Shown: piece by piece, positions 17,577 to 25,649 of the stretch
Position numbering within the stretch: position 1 is the first letter of the stretch
How the letters are laid out: each line of letters begins with the position of its first letter
Assembly (NCBI GenBank): GCA_013327885.1
Contig: JABUMY010000021.1
Span: 23,893-87,892 of the forward strand
DNA: 64,000 nucleotides
Direction: 5' to 3'
Source: Flavisolibacter longurius
Lineage (GTDB): Bacteria > Bacteroidota > Bacteroidia > Chitinophagales > Chitinophagaceae
Notes under the pieces: model-generated
Database searches by the model: none
The model's input: only the letters and a program-made list of their open reading frames with translations
Told to the model about the DNA's origin: nothing
Program-made: the position numbers and the translations under genes

Positions 17577-19118
17577 ATGCAAGTTAAAAATCTGGTAATC
17601 CTATTATCCTGCACTGCTGCTCTCGCAAGCTGTAATTTATTTAAGAAGAAACCACAACAATCTGACGTCACCGGCTGGAATTACAACGACAAAAACCAGG
17701 GCGGCTTCCAGGTATCGAAAGCTACCGAGCAAGCCACCGGTCCCGGTTTGGTGTTTGTTCAGGGCGGAACCTTTACCATGGGTCAAACCGATGAAGACGT
17801 AATGGGCGAATGGAACAACATTCCGCGCCGTGTTACCGTGAACTCTTTTTATATGGACCGCACCGAGGTGGCCAACGTTCACTACCGCGAATACATTCAC
17901 TGGCTCACCCGCATCTTCCCCCCGGATGAAGAGCAAGGCCAGAAAGTATTGTATGCCGCCCTGCCCGATACCCTCGTATGGCGCAGTGAACTGAGCTACA
18001 ACGAACCCCTTGTAGAATATTATTTCCGTCACCCAAGCTTCAACAACTACCCGGTAGTGGGTGTAAGCTGGAGACAGGCACACGATTTCTGCCTGTGGCG
18101 TAGCGACCGTGTGAACGAAGGTCTCCTGATGGACAAAGGCCTTGTATCGCCGCAAAATATCAAATCGCAGAACGGTGCCGGACAGGACAACTTCACTACC
18201 AAATCTTACCTTCTTGGTTTGTACACACCGCAGCCCGGCAGAGGCGTGAATTCGAAAAAGAATCCACTGCGTGATGCCGAAGGCCGTCCCCGTGCACAGG
18301 CTACTATGGAAGATGGCATTCTGCAGCCCGACTACCGCCTGCCGTTTGAAGCCGAGTGGGAATATGCTGCTTATGGTTTAATCAACCAAAACCCGCGTCC
18401 TACCAACAAAGAAGGAAAACGTGGTGAGGAACTGCAATCCAACAAACAGATTTATCCCTGGGCTGTAAACGTAAACGGCCTGCGTGACACAAAACACGGT
18501 AGCTGGCAGGGTCAGTTCCTGGCTAACTTTAAGCGGGGTTCGGGTGACAACGCCGGTGTGGCCGGTGGTTTGAACGACCGTGCTGTATACACTGCCGAAG
18601 TAAATGCCTTTTACCCCAACGGTTTTGGTCTTTATAACATGGCCGGTAACGTAAGCGAATGGGTATTTGACGTGTATCGCCCCATGAACTCACTGGATAT
18701 GGAAGATGTGGCCCCTGTACGCGGTAACCGCTTCCAAACGCAAATGAAGAACGAGAATGGTGAAGCTGAAGTGGACAGCATGGGCCGTGTACGGATGCGT
18801 GATGTGACTGACGCTGAAAGCCGCAACCGCCGCAACTACCAGCGTGGTAACGTGATCAACTTCCTGGATGGTGACTCACTCTCCAACTCTTCGTATGGTT
18901 ATGGCCTTACCACCCTTATTTCCGACAGAACAAGGGTTTACAAAGGCGGTAGCTGGAACGACCGTGCTTACTGGCTGAGCCCCGGCACACGCCGTTACCT
19001 GGAAGAAGACCAGGCCATGAGCACCATCGGTTTCCGTTGCGCCATGGACCGGATGGGTAGCCCCGAAGGCAACAAGCGCAAAACCGGTAACTTCTGGAAA
19101 TCGAAAAAGCAACGCTAA
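17577..19118 (+). CDS. gldJ: Gliding motility / type IX secretion lipoprotein GldJ
   Basis: The 513-residue product starts MQVKNLVILLSC; the lipobox (ALASC) near residue 19 marks a lipoprotein and decides this start over an ATG 10 codons upstream. The rest is a formylglycine-generating-enzyme-like (SUMF1) domain with inserts: FVQGGTFTMGQTDEDVMGEW, FYMDRTEVANVHY, VVGVSWRQAHDFCLWRS, NMAGNVSEWVFDVY, VYKGGSWNDRAYW and TIGFRCA. GldJ is needed for gliding and for stability of the GldK-containing T9SS ring; the SUMF1 fold is structural here. Adjacency to porU, as in Flavobacterium, favours GldJ over the related GldK. Confidence 0.9.
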   Translation: MQVKNLVILLSCTAALASCNLFKKKPQQSDVTGWNYNDKNQGGFQVSKATEQATGPGLVFVQGGTFTMGQTDEDVMGEWNNIPRRVTVNSFYMDRTEVANVHYREYIHWLTRIFPPDEEQGQKVLYAALPDTLVWRSELSYNEPLVEYYFRHPSFNNYPVVGVSWRQAHDFCLWRSDRVNEGLLMDKGLVSPQNIKSQNGAGQDNFTTKSYLLGLYTPQPGRGVNSKKNPLRDAEGRPRAQATMEDGILQPDYRLPFEAEWEYAAYGLINQNPRPTNKEGKRGEELQSNKQIYPWAVNVNGLRDTKHGSWQGQFLANFKRGSGDNAGVAGGLNDRAVYTAEVNAFYPNGFGLYNMAGNVSEWVFDVYRPMNSLDMEDVAPVRGNRFQTQMKNENGEAEVDSMGRVRMRDVTDAESRNRRNYQRGNVINFLDGDSLSNSSYGYGLTTLISDRTRVYKGGSWNDRAYWLSPGTRRYLEEDQAMSTIGFRCAMDRMGSPEGNKRKTGNFWKSKKQR

Positions 19119-19134
19119 GTCATCGTTAAATAAT

Positions 19135-19166
19135 AAAAAAGCCCGCCTCAAAAGGCGGGCTTTTTT
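19135..19166 (+). terminator. Rho-independent terminator after gldJ
   Basis: GCCCGCCT (19141-19148), loop CAAA and AGGCGGGC (19153-19160), flanked by six A and six T residues, form a strong intrinsic terminator 16 bp after the gldJ stop codon. Confidence 0.93.
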
Positions 19167-19225
19167 ATTGCCCTTCACTTATCCACATCCGGCAATAGAT
19201 CGGGCCTGTTGCCGTTTTAAAGAGC

Positions 19226-19786
19226 ATGAAAGCCGTTATCCTCTTCCTCCTGGCCTTTTTCACGCTGTCTGCAGTACCGCTGGAATTGGACAAGGCAGAA
19301 GCGCAGAAAGCGTTTGTGTTGCTGAATAAAATCAGGGCAAACCCCGGTGCCTTTACCGAAGAAATGCCCTTCCTCGCCGAAATAGGGAAAAAGCCCCTGT
19401 TAAAGTGGAACGATACGTTGGCGGCGGTAGCGGAAGCAAAGGCGCTGGACATGGCTACAAGACAATACATGGCGCATGTTGACCCGGAAGGCTATGGCAT
19501 GAACCATTTCATTAACAAAGCAGGCTATAAGCTGAATGTCAAATGGTTAACCAAAAAGGAGATGAATTATTTCGAGTCGCTGAGCGCCGGGGCGCCGGAT
19601 GGTGAAACCGCTATCCGCAACCTCATTATTGATAAAAATGTGCCTTCGCTGGGACACCGTAAACACTTGCTGGGACTGGACGAATGGAATGCTTCGCTGT
19701 ACGATATCGGGATCGGTTATGCCCGCCCGGTTGAAAATTCAAGATTCAGGAGTTATGTTTGTGTGCTGATTGCAAGGCATGATTAG
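19226..19786 (+). CDS. CAP-domain (SCP/PR-1-like) secreted protein
   Basis: The 186-residue product has a short signal peptide (AVILFLLAFFTLSAVP) and a CAP/SCP fold: LLNKIRANPGAF, LKWNDTLAAVAEAKALDMA, then a His-Asp pair in MAHVDPEGYGMN. It closes with SLGHRKHLLG and DIGIGYARP. Bacterial CAP proteins are extracellular; the conserved His/Glu cavity binds metal or ligands, and the physiological role is usually unknown. The gene stands alone after the gldJ terminator. The decayed A/G-rich sequence after its stop resembles that after the gene ending at 25551. Confidence 0.88.
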   Translation: MKAVILFLLAFFTLSAVPLELDKAEAQKAFVLLNKIRANPGAFTEEMPFLAEIGKKPLLKWNDTLAAVAEAKALDMATRQYMAHVDPEGYGMNHFINKAGYKLNVKWLTKKEMNYFESLSAGAPDGETAIRNLIIDKNVPSLGHRKHLLGLDEWNASLYDIGIGYARPVENSRFRSYVCVLIARHD

Positions 19787-19931
19787 ACAGAAAGTTGATT
19801 GAAGGGTATAAGAAACGGAAAGGAAACAAGGCTCCGGGATTGTTCTTCTGTACAGGAAGCAATGGGGTTTGCCAACGATCTTTTTCTCATTTTCTAACAG
19901 TTGCGAAAGCAACTCTAAAAAAAATCCGCGT

Positions 19932-20444
19932 ATGATCCAAGTCATCAAACGAAAACTACCTGCTCTGCTTTTTTCGTTGTTTTTGAGCGCTGCCGTTCAG
20001 GCGCAGAAAGTGGTAAAGAAGTTCATTAAGAAATATGAGCACATTGCCGTTGAAAACATGCAAAAGCACAACATCCCGGCAAGCATTATCCTGGGTGTAA
20101 GCATTGTGGAAAGTGCCGCCGGCGAAAGCGCCATTGCCAAGGCACTGCGCAACTTCTTTGGCGTTAAGGGCAAAAACAGCAGCTCTTTGGAAAAGCTGGG
20201 CTACAAATCGGCTTATCGTGAGTTTGAGTCTGCCGAAGCCAGCTTTGAGCATTTCTGCGAGATGCTGAAAAGGAAAAAATTCTACGTAAAGCTGAAAACC
20301 AGCTCTGATTACAAGCAGTGGCTGAAAAGCATGAACGCGGCTTCGTATGCCGAAGCCAAGGAAAAATGGGTGGCCGATATTACCCGCACCATTCATAAAT
20401 ACGAGCTTTACAAGCTGGACCAGCCGGTTCAGCCCAGTTTCTAA
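19932..20444 (+). CDS. Glucosaminidase-domain (FlgJ/LytG-like) secreted protein
   Basis: The 170-residue product starts MIQVIKRKLPALL with signal peptide (LFSLFLSAAVQAQ), which picks this ATG over one 21 codons upstream. The domain resembles GH73 N-acetylglucosaminidases: PASIILGVSIVESAAGESAI (the Glu in IVESAAG is the likely catalytic acid), then NFFGVKG, YREFESAEASFEHFCEML and W-rich C-terminal helices. Such enzymes cut the GlcNAc-MurNAc backbone of peptidoglycan. It is a single gene followed by a strong terminator. Confidence 0.87.
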   Translation: MIQVIKRKLPALLFSLFLSAAVQAQKVVKKFIKKYEHIAVENMQKHNIPASIILGVSIVESAAGESAIAKALRNFFGVKGKNSSSLEKLGYKSAYREFESAEASFEHFCEMLKRKKFYVKLKTSSDYKQWLKSMNAASYAEAKEKWVADITRTIHKYELYKLDQPVQPSF

Positions 20445-20460
20445 AATCGTTTTATCGATC

Positions 20461-20492
20461 AAAAAAGCCATCCTCAGGAGGATGGCTTTTTT
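20461..20492 (+). terminator. Rho-independent terminator
   Basis: GCCATCCT (20467-20474), loop CAGG and AGGATGGC (20479-20486), with A6 before and T6 after, lie 17 bp past the glucosaminidase stop. The symmetric A/T runs let it also serve the convergent KGG gene, which ends at 20511. Confidence 0.93.
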
Positions 20493-20510
20493 ATGCTTGT
20501 GAGTGATGCT

Positions 20511-20741
20511 TTAGAGGATCAATCCCCGGTCTTCGTCCTGTTCTGTCATTCTCCTTCTGCCCGAAGCTTGTCCGCCCTTTTTCCCTGCTTCTTTCGCTTC
20601 TTCCGTACTCCACTCATGGGCAACGCCTTGCTGGTGAGCAGCCCGTCCGCCCTGGCTGGCAATCTGCCGCTGCCGTTCGGGGCTCATCACGGCAAACCCT
20701 CTTTTTGATTTTGGTTGTTCCAGATTTTGGTTTTCTTGCAT
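20511..20741 (-). CDS. KGG-motif stress protein (GsiB-like)
   Basis: The 76-residue, very hydrophilic protein has two KGG-type repeats: RGFAVMSPERQRQIASQGG followed by RAAHQQG, and STEEAKEAGKKGGQAS. This repeat defines the stress-induced KGG family (GsiB and relatives), small glycine-rich hydrophilins linked to general stress or desiccation. There is no signal peptide. The gene sits beside an SMR exporter and two YciE/YciF genes, which fits a stress-associated neighbourhood. Confidence 0.85.
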   Translation of the reverse strand: MQENQNLEQPKSKRGFAVMSPERQRQIASQGGRAAHQQGVAHEWSTEEAKEAGKKGGQASGRRRMTEQDEDRGLIL

Positions 20742-21097
20742 AACTAAAAATTTAAGGTTGATAGTTCAAATTGATACGATCATTGCCGGCATCAAATCAC
20801 GGTCTTCGTCATTTACTGTATGAAAAGAAAGTGCCTGATTTGACAAGGCGGAACAGGCTGTTTTTTAACCGGGAACAATGCAGTGTGTCAACACTTTTTG
20901 CGCAATCATCGCTACAATACCACAACCACTTTCGTCAACAGTGGAAAATGCACATACTGTTGAGCAGTAAAAAAAAGATGTAGAAAAAAGATGTGTGCAT
21001 AACAACCGGTGGTTTTTAAAATGTACCAGCAATAAAAAAACAGCGATCCGTGCTTCTCTGGTGAACTACCTGTAGGTTTGCAGTTTTAGCATTACCT
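20742..21097. other. Intergenic region between KGG gene and SMR gene
   Basis: These 356 bp hold no convincing gene. A 70-codon plus-strand frame from 20771 lacks a credible start context and protein-like composition. A short inverted repeat, CAACAGT...ACTGTTG, lies near 20937-20963, and the SMR promoter candidate is at the right end. Guanidine-riboswitch hallmarks were looked for and not found. Confidence 0.6.
21073..21080 (+). promoter_or_regulatory. Candidate -7 promoter element for the SMR gene
   Basis: TAGGTTTG matches the Bacteroidota -7 consensus TAnnTTTG. It lies 17 bp before the SMR start codon, so the transcript would have a very short leader, leaving no room for a riboswitch downstream of this promoter. 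A -33 TTTG was not clearly identified. Confidence 0.5.
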
Positions 21098-21424
21098 ATG
21101 GCCTGGATCTTATTAATCATAGCCGGTTTTTTTGAGATCGGTTTTACCACCTGCCTGGCAAAGGCAAAAGAAAACAGTGGCACTACCTATGCCATGTGGC
21201 TGCTTGGTTTTTTTGTTTGTATGAGCATCAGCATGTACCTCCTGTACAGGGCAACGCTGGTTTTGCCTTTGGGCACAGCCTATGCCGTTTGGACCGGGAT
21301 TGGGGCGGCAGGCACAGCCCTTATCGGCATCTTGTTTTTTAAAGAACCCCTTCATCTTTGGCGCATGTTTTTCCTGACCACGCTCATCCTCTCCATCATT
21401 GGCCTGAAATACGTTTCAAAGTAA
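21098..21424 (+). CDS. SMR family exporter, SugE/Gdx-like
   Basis: The 108-residue, four-helix membrane protein has the essential membrane Glu in helix 1 (AGFFEIGF, Glu13) and the SugE/Gdx signature GTAYAVWTGIGAAGTALIG in helix 3. SMR transporters work as antiparallel dimers exchanging protons for cations. The Gdx/SugE subtype exports guanidinium or quaternary ammonium compounds. Helix 1 has ITTCLAK-like sequence typical of Bacteroidota members, which often occur as heteromeric pairs, but no partner gene is adjacent. Subtype assignment rests on the WTGIG motif. Confidence 0.9.
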   Translation: MAWILLIIAGFFEIGFTTCLAKAKENSGTTYAMWLLGFFVCMSISMYLLYRATLVLPLGTAYAVWTGIGAAGTALIGILFFKEPLHLWRMFFLTTLILSIIGLKYVSK

Positions 21425-21537
21425 GGAAAGCATTGTTTTTTATTGCTGCCAAGCGCAGAGGCAGGTCTTTTTTTATTAGAGCAAATGCAGCATGGGCATA
21501 GTTTATGTGACACATCTCTTACAAAAAAGTAAAGGAT

Positions 21538-22134
21538 ATGGATAACCTGAATCATTTAAGAGACCTGTTGGTGCACGATGTACACGACCTGTATTCTGCC
21601 GAAGAGCAAATCATAAAAGCATTGCCGGCTATGATCGCCAGTGCCAATAATCCGCAGTTAAAGCAATCGCTGGAGCAGCACCTGCGTGTTACCGAGCAAC
21701 AGCGTGACCGCCTTAACCAGGTAAGACAATTGCTCGGTGCCGACAATGATGAAAGCAACACGGGCACCGGTATTTTTGCCGGCCTGTTTGGCACCGGCAT
21801 CAAGTGCAAGGCCATGGAAGGAATTATTGCGGAAGGACAGGAAGTGATGGCCGCTGATATGGACCCGGCTGTAAAAGATGCCGCTATTATTTGCGCTGCG
21901 CAGAAAGTGGAGCATTACGAGATCTGTGGTTATGGAACCGCCAAGGCTTACGCCGAGGAACTGGGCCTGATAGACGTTGCGCAATTGCTGCAGCAAACCC
22001 TGATGGAAGAATACGACGCCGACGACAAGCTGACATCGCTGGCCATCGGCAGTATCAACCGCAAGGCCGAAAGAGGATCGGGTGTGGCATCGGGCACAAC
22101 CTCCATGGGAACAACCCAGGGCCGCAGCCTGTAA
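21538..22134 (+). CDS. YciE/YciF ferroxidase family protein (DUF892), copy 1
   Basis: The 198-residue ferritin-like four-helix protein shows the family motifs HDLYSAEEQIIKALPAM (helix 1), KQSLEQHLRVTEQQRDRLNQ (helix 2), a CKAMEGIIAEG loop, DAAIICAAQKVEHYEICGYG (helix 3) and LMEEYDADDKL (helix 4). The spaced Glu and His residues form a di-metal site. E. coli YciE and YciF are stress-induced members; the physiological role is unproven. The Ser/Thr/Gly tail from about residue 175 is likely disordered. A paralogue lies at 25650-26168. A terminator follows within 30 bp. Confidence 0.92.
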   Translation: MDNLNHLRDLLVHDVHDLYSAEEQIIKALPAMIASANNPQLKQSLEQHLRVTEQQRDRLNQVRQLLGADNDESNTGTGIFAGLFGTGIKCKAMEGIIAEGQEVMAADMDPAVKDAAIICAAQKVEHYEICGYGTAKAYAEELGLIDVAQLLQQTLMEEYDADDKLTSLAIGSINRKAERGSGVASGTTSMGTTQGRSL

Positions 22135-22156
22135 AGGCAACAAAAACAAAGAATGC

Positions 22157-22185
22157 AATCCATCCCTTTTGGGGTGGATTTTTTT
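22157..22185 (+). terminator. Rho-independent terminator
   Basis: AATCCATCCC (22157-22166), loop TTTT and GGGGTGGATT (22171-22180) form a 10-bp stem with one G-T pair, followed by five T. It lies 22 bp after the YciE/YciF stop. Confidence 0.88.
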
Positions 22186-22266
22186 GTGGGAAGAAAGCAG
22201 GAGCGGTGGTTGTACCGGCTTGGTTTATTTCACGACAACAACTGAAAAAATTTCAGAAATTGAACC

Positions 22267-23313
22267 ATGAACAGGGCGGAAAAACAATACCACCGGCTAC
22301 GGGTGAAGGCGATAAACGAAGAAACGAAAGGCTTTAAAACAATCGTATTTGAAGAAGGACACAACATTGCTTACAAGGCCGGGCAGTACCTGACACTGGT
22401 GCGTTTTGACGGGGAAGAAGAATTGCGCCGGTCGTATTCCATTACCTCGTCGCCGGTTTTAGCCGAGCCGCTTTCCATTGGTGTAAAGCGGGTGGAGAAT
22501 GGTGCTTTCTCGCGGCAGCTTATCGACCGTACCCAACCTGGTGATGAACTGTTGTCATCGGGCAGCGGCGGCTTTTTTGTTTTGCCCGATGATGCAGATT
22601 CGTACAGCCTGTTTTTCTTTTTTGCTGCGGGAAGCGGCATCACACCCGTGCTTTCGCTCATTAAAACCGCGCTGCATACAATTGATCATTGCCGGGTTGT
22701 GCTGGTCTACAGCAATGCATCGGTAGAAAAGGCAGTTTACCTGCAGGAATTGTTGTTGCTGCAACAACAGTTTGCTGATCGGTTTACGCTAGAAACACTG
22801 TTCAGTAATGCAGCCGATCTTTCCCGTGCCCGGCTCCACCGCGACCTTTTGCTTTTCTTTCGCCTGCAATATGCGGGAGCAGAAGAAGCCAGCACCTTGT
22901 ATTATGTCTGCGGGCCCGAAAGTTACATGCGCCTGTGCACTTACACGCTGCAGGAAGCAGGTGTGGATCCTGCCCGCATCCGCAAGGAGAATTTTTACTT
23001 CAGCAACGTGCAAAAGCGGGATGCGTCTCCGCCTGATAAAACAGATCATACAGCACTCATCCGCCTGGGCAACGATGAATACACCATCCCGGTAACCTAT
23101 CCCGACTCTATTTTAAAAGCAGCAAAAAAACAGGGGCTTGTATTACCGTATAGTTGCGAGGCCGGTCGGTGCGGCAACTGCGTGGCAAAATGCGTGGGTG
23201 GCACCGTCTGGCATTCGTACAACGAAGTGCTGACCGACAAAGAACTGGGGCAGGGATTGATCCTGACCTGTGTTGGCCACCCGGTAAATGGTGATGTAAC
23301 CCTGCAACTTTGA
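22267..23313 (+). CDS. FAD/2Fe-2S oxidoreductase (PaaE-like ferredoxin-NADP reductase)
   Basis: The 348-residue, three-domain protein has an FAD-binding barrel (LRRSYSITSSP near residue 56), a NAD(P)-binding domain (FFAAGSGITPVLSLI, YYVCGPESYM) and a C-terminal plant-type ferredoxin. The cluster ligands are Cys297, Cys302, Cys305 and Cys335 (CEAGRCGNC...C). The layout matches PaaE/HmpX-like reductases, which pass electrons from NAD(P)H to an oxygenase or other acceptor. No oxygenase component is adjacent, so the acceptor is unknown. A degenerate period-7 repeat starts 12 bp after the stop. Confidence 0.9.
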   Translation: MNRAEKQYHRLRVKAINEETKGFKTIVFEEGHNIAYKAGQYLTLVRFDGEEELRRSYSITSSPVLAEPLSIGVKRVENGAFSRQLIDRTQPGDELLSSGSGGFFVLPDDADSYSLFFFFAAGSGITPVLSLIKTALHTIDHCRVVLVYSNASVEKAVYLQELLLLQQQFADRFTLETLFSNAADLSRARLHRDLLLFFRLQYAGAEEASTLYYVCGPESYMRLCTYTLQEAGVDPARIRKENFYFSNVQKRDASPPDKTDHTALIRLGNDEYTIPVTYPDSILKAAKKQGLVLPYSCEAGRCGNCVAKCVGGTVWHSYNEVLTDKELGQGLILTCVGHPVNGDVTLQL

Positions 23314-23324
23314 GGTGGTGAATG

Positions 23325-23387
23325 GCGAGTAGTAAGTAGCCAGTAGCTAGTAGTTTGCAGCAAGTGGTACGCAGCTCCGTGCATACT
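23325..23387 (+). repeat. Degenerate period-7 tandem repeat after a stop codon
   Basis: Nine consecutive 7-bp units can be read: gcgagta, gtaagta, gccagta, gctagta, gtttgca, gcaagtg, gtacgca, gctccgt, gcatact. The first four share the pattern GnnAGTA and decay follows. The array starts 12 bp after the TGA of the reductase gene and resembles the perfect AGCCAGT array at the right edge. Confidence 0.75.
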
Positions 23388-23436
23388 TACTGTCCAATAA
23401 TCAATAATCGATATCCTAATATCCTATTTCCCCCTC

Positions 23437-24141
23437 TCACGACAGCCGTTTCTCATTCAGCGCAGGCACCCATTTTTTATGCTGGCAGGTAGGACAAACC
23501 TGGGCCGGTGCAGGATCAAGGTTTGTTGTGTAACCACAGGTGTCGCAGGAATACTGGCCGCTATCGGTGATGGTTACGTGTTTTTTCCGGTTGGCTTCGG
23601 GGATGATGGGTAATCCATATTTCACATCGTCGTCGGCAAAGTAAAAAATACTCACTTCGCCATTGGTTTCCAAAATAGCTAGCCTCACCTGCCCCAGGTG
23701 CGAAACGGCATTGAGCCGGAGCTGGGCATAAAACTCATCCCGTGCAATGGACTCTTTGTTGAAGTTTTTTATCTGCAGGCAGCCGTCTTTTAAGATGGTC
23801 ACGGGATCTCCTTCCATAAATTCTTCGAAATGCATGCTGCGCTGAATGAAATAGGTGATCAGCCGGTACAAGCCCAAAACAATGGTGAACACAATAAAGC
23901 CGGGAAGCAAGCCTACGTCTTTATAAAACATCGGGTCGCCGGCAGCAGAGCCCAGCCCGATGATCACGCCGAGCTCAAATACTGATAGTTGCTTAATGCC
24001 CCTTTTGCCCAATAGCCGCAGGCCGAACATGATCACCAGGAACATGATAAATGTGCGCAGCATCGTTTCCGGGAGAAAGCTCCATTCTTCGCTGCCCAGG
24101 AGCAGGTCCTTCCATTCGATCTTTAAAAGCGAAACAGGCAT
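23437..24141 (-). CDS. YetF/DUF421 membrane protein with C-terminal zinc ribbon
   Basis: The 234-residue protein has three N-terminal transmembrane helices (about 30-50, 58-75, 80-100), with the family motif GKRGIKQLSVFELGVIIGLG. The cytoplasmic YetF domain follows (EGDPVTILKDG, NKESIARDEFYAQLR). The C-terminus adds a rubredoxin-like zinc ribbon (YSCDTCGYTT...VCPTCQHKKW, two CxxC pairs, about 195-225) not present in the Bacillus family members I know. YetF proteins in spores affect germination signalling; elsewhere the function is unknown. The ribbon suggests metal binding or redox sensing, which is inference. Confidence 0.85.
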   Translation of the reverse strand: MPVSLLKIEWKDLLLGSEEWSFLPETMLRTFIMFLVIMFGLRLLGKRGIKQLSVFELGVIIGLGSAAGDPMFYKDVGLLPGFIVFTIVLGLYRLITYFIQRSMHFEEFMEGDPVTILKDGCLQIKNFNKESIARDEFYAQLRLNAVSHLGQVRLAILETNGEVSIFYFADDDVKYGLPIIPEANRKKHVTITDSGQYSCDTCGYTTNLDPAPAQVCPTCQHKKWVPALNEKRLS

Positions 24142-24384
24142 ATCGTTAGCGGTTATTTATTTGTTGACTACGCATCAGTGCGTTCAAAAACTGCGCCCTG
24201 CTCAGCTTACTCTTTGATGGGATAGTTTCCACCTGCTGATAGCGATCGTTCTAAAACGCAAGCGGGGAGCGGCTTTATGGCTGTGCTTGACGGTGTGGTA
24301 TTGTAATTGCAGCTTCACAACTTCATTCCTCCCCACTGAAAACGCAGTGCAGATTCTTTTATCATTTCAACAAATAAATACAGT

Positions 24385-25551
24385 ATGAAGGCAGCGGTTT
24401 TTCACAAGATTGGTGACATCAGTGTAGACAACGTAGCAGACCCCAAAATTGAGAAAGAAGATGATATCATTCTCAAGGTAACTTCCACAGCTATCTGTGG
24501 CTCCGATCTGCACATTTATGACGGTTTTGTTCCCCAGCTTCGCGACATGGTGCTTGGGCATGAGTTCATGGGTATTGTAGAAGAAGTAGGTGCCGGCGTT
24601 ACCAGGGTGAAAAAGGGCGACCGTGTGGTAGTGCCTTTTACCATCGCCTGCGGGCAATGCTTTTTCTGCCAGCAGGGATTTCATCCCAGTTGCGAGCATA
24701 CAAACCCCGAGCATTACGGACCCGAAGGTGACCTGTTAAAAGGCAAGGGCGGCGGCATGTTTGGCTATACCGACCTCTATGGTGGATACAACGGCGGGCA
24801 GGCCGAATATGTAAGGGTTCCTAACGCCAACGCAGGACCGAAAATTATTCCCGATGGCCTGGATGATGATCAGGTTCTTTTTCTTACCGATATTTTTCCC
24901 ACCGGCTGGAGTGCCGTTAAATGGGGCAAGGTAAAACCAGGTGATACCGTGGTGATCTTTGGCAGTGGGCCGGTTGGCCTGATGGCGCAGAAAGCCGCCT
25001 GGATCAATGGTGCCAAGTTGGTGATTGCCGTGGATCCGCTGGAATACCGCCTGGAAAAAGCAAGAACGGTAAACAAGGTAGAAACCATCAATGCCAATGA
25101 CGATGACCTGCGGGAAAAGATCTACTCGATGACCAACGGTCGCGGTGCCGATGTGGCCATTGACGCCGTTGGCATGGAAGCCAGTCGCAGTTTCCTGGAA
25201 AAGGCCAAGGCCGTGATCAATGCCGAAAAAGGAACAGCCAAAGTAATTGAGCTGTGTACGGAAGCCGTGCGCCGCAATGGTGTTGTTTCCGTTGTGGGTG
25301 TGTATGCCAGCCCTTACGACAACTTCCCCATTCACCGCATTTTCGACAAAGGCCTTATCATGCAATTTGGCCAGGCGCAAACGCATACTTATATCGACCA
25401 GTGTTTTGAGCTGGTGCAAAGCGGGAAAGTTGTGCTCGATGATATCATCACCCACCGCCTGCCCTTGTCAAAAGCGTCGGAAGCCTACGATATGTTCAAG
25501 CAAAAAACAGACGATTGCGTAAAGGTGGTTTTAAAGCCGGGAATGGATTGA
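24385..25551 (+). CDS. Zinc-dependent alcohol dehydrogenase
   Basis: The 388-residue medium-chain dehydrogenase has the catalytic-zinc ligand Cys in STAICGSDLHIYDG (residue 38) with His-Glu in LGHEFMG. The structural-zinc cluster has four Cys (CGQCFFCQQGFHPSC), and the Rossmann motif is VIFGSGPVGLMAQ. The two insertions (PEGDLLKGKGGGMFGYTDL and INAEKGTAKVIELC) are typical of glutathione-independent formaldehyde dehydrogenase-like enzymes common in stress-related operons. The substrate cannot be fixed from sequence. It lies 98 bp upstream of the second YciE/YciF gene on the same strand. Confidence 0.9.
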   Translation: MKAAVFHKIGDISVDNVADPKIEKEDDIILKVTSTAICGSDLHIYDGFVPQLRDMVLGHEFMGIVEEVGAGVTRVKKGDRVVVPFTIACGQCFFCQQGFHPSCEHTNPEHYGPEGDLLKGKGGGMFGYTDLYGGYNGGQAEYVRVPNANAGPKIIPDGLDDDQVLFLTDIFPTGWSAVKWGKVKPGDTVVIFGSGPVGLMAQKAAWINGAKLVIAVDPLEYRLEKARTVNKVETINANDDDLREKIYSMTNGRGADVAIDAVGMEASRSFLEKAKAVINAEKGTAKVIELCTEAVRRNGVVSVVGVYASPYDNFPIHRIFDKGLIMQFGQAQTHTYIDQCFELVQSGKVVLDDIITHRLPLSKASEAYDMFKQKTDDCVKVVLKPGMD

Positions 25552-25649
25552 TAAGAAACGGGAGAGGAAGGCAGGAAACAAGGAGTAAAAATGTCGGTTG
25601 TTTCCCGCTTCCTTTTTGGCAAACAGACGTGTAAAACAAAAAGAATTTT

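Noticed and set aside
20771..20983. 70-codon plus-strand frame between KGG and SMR genes
   Set aside because: There is no family pattern, an atypical composition and no start context; treated as non-coding.
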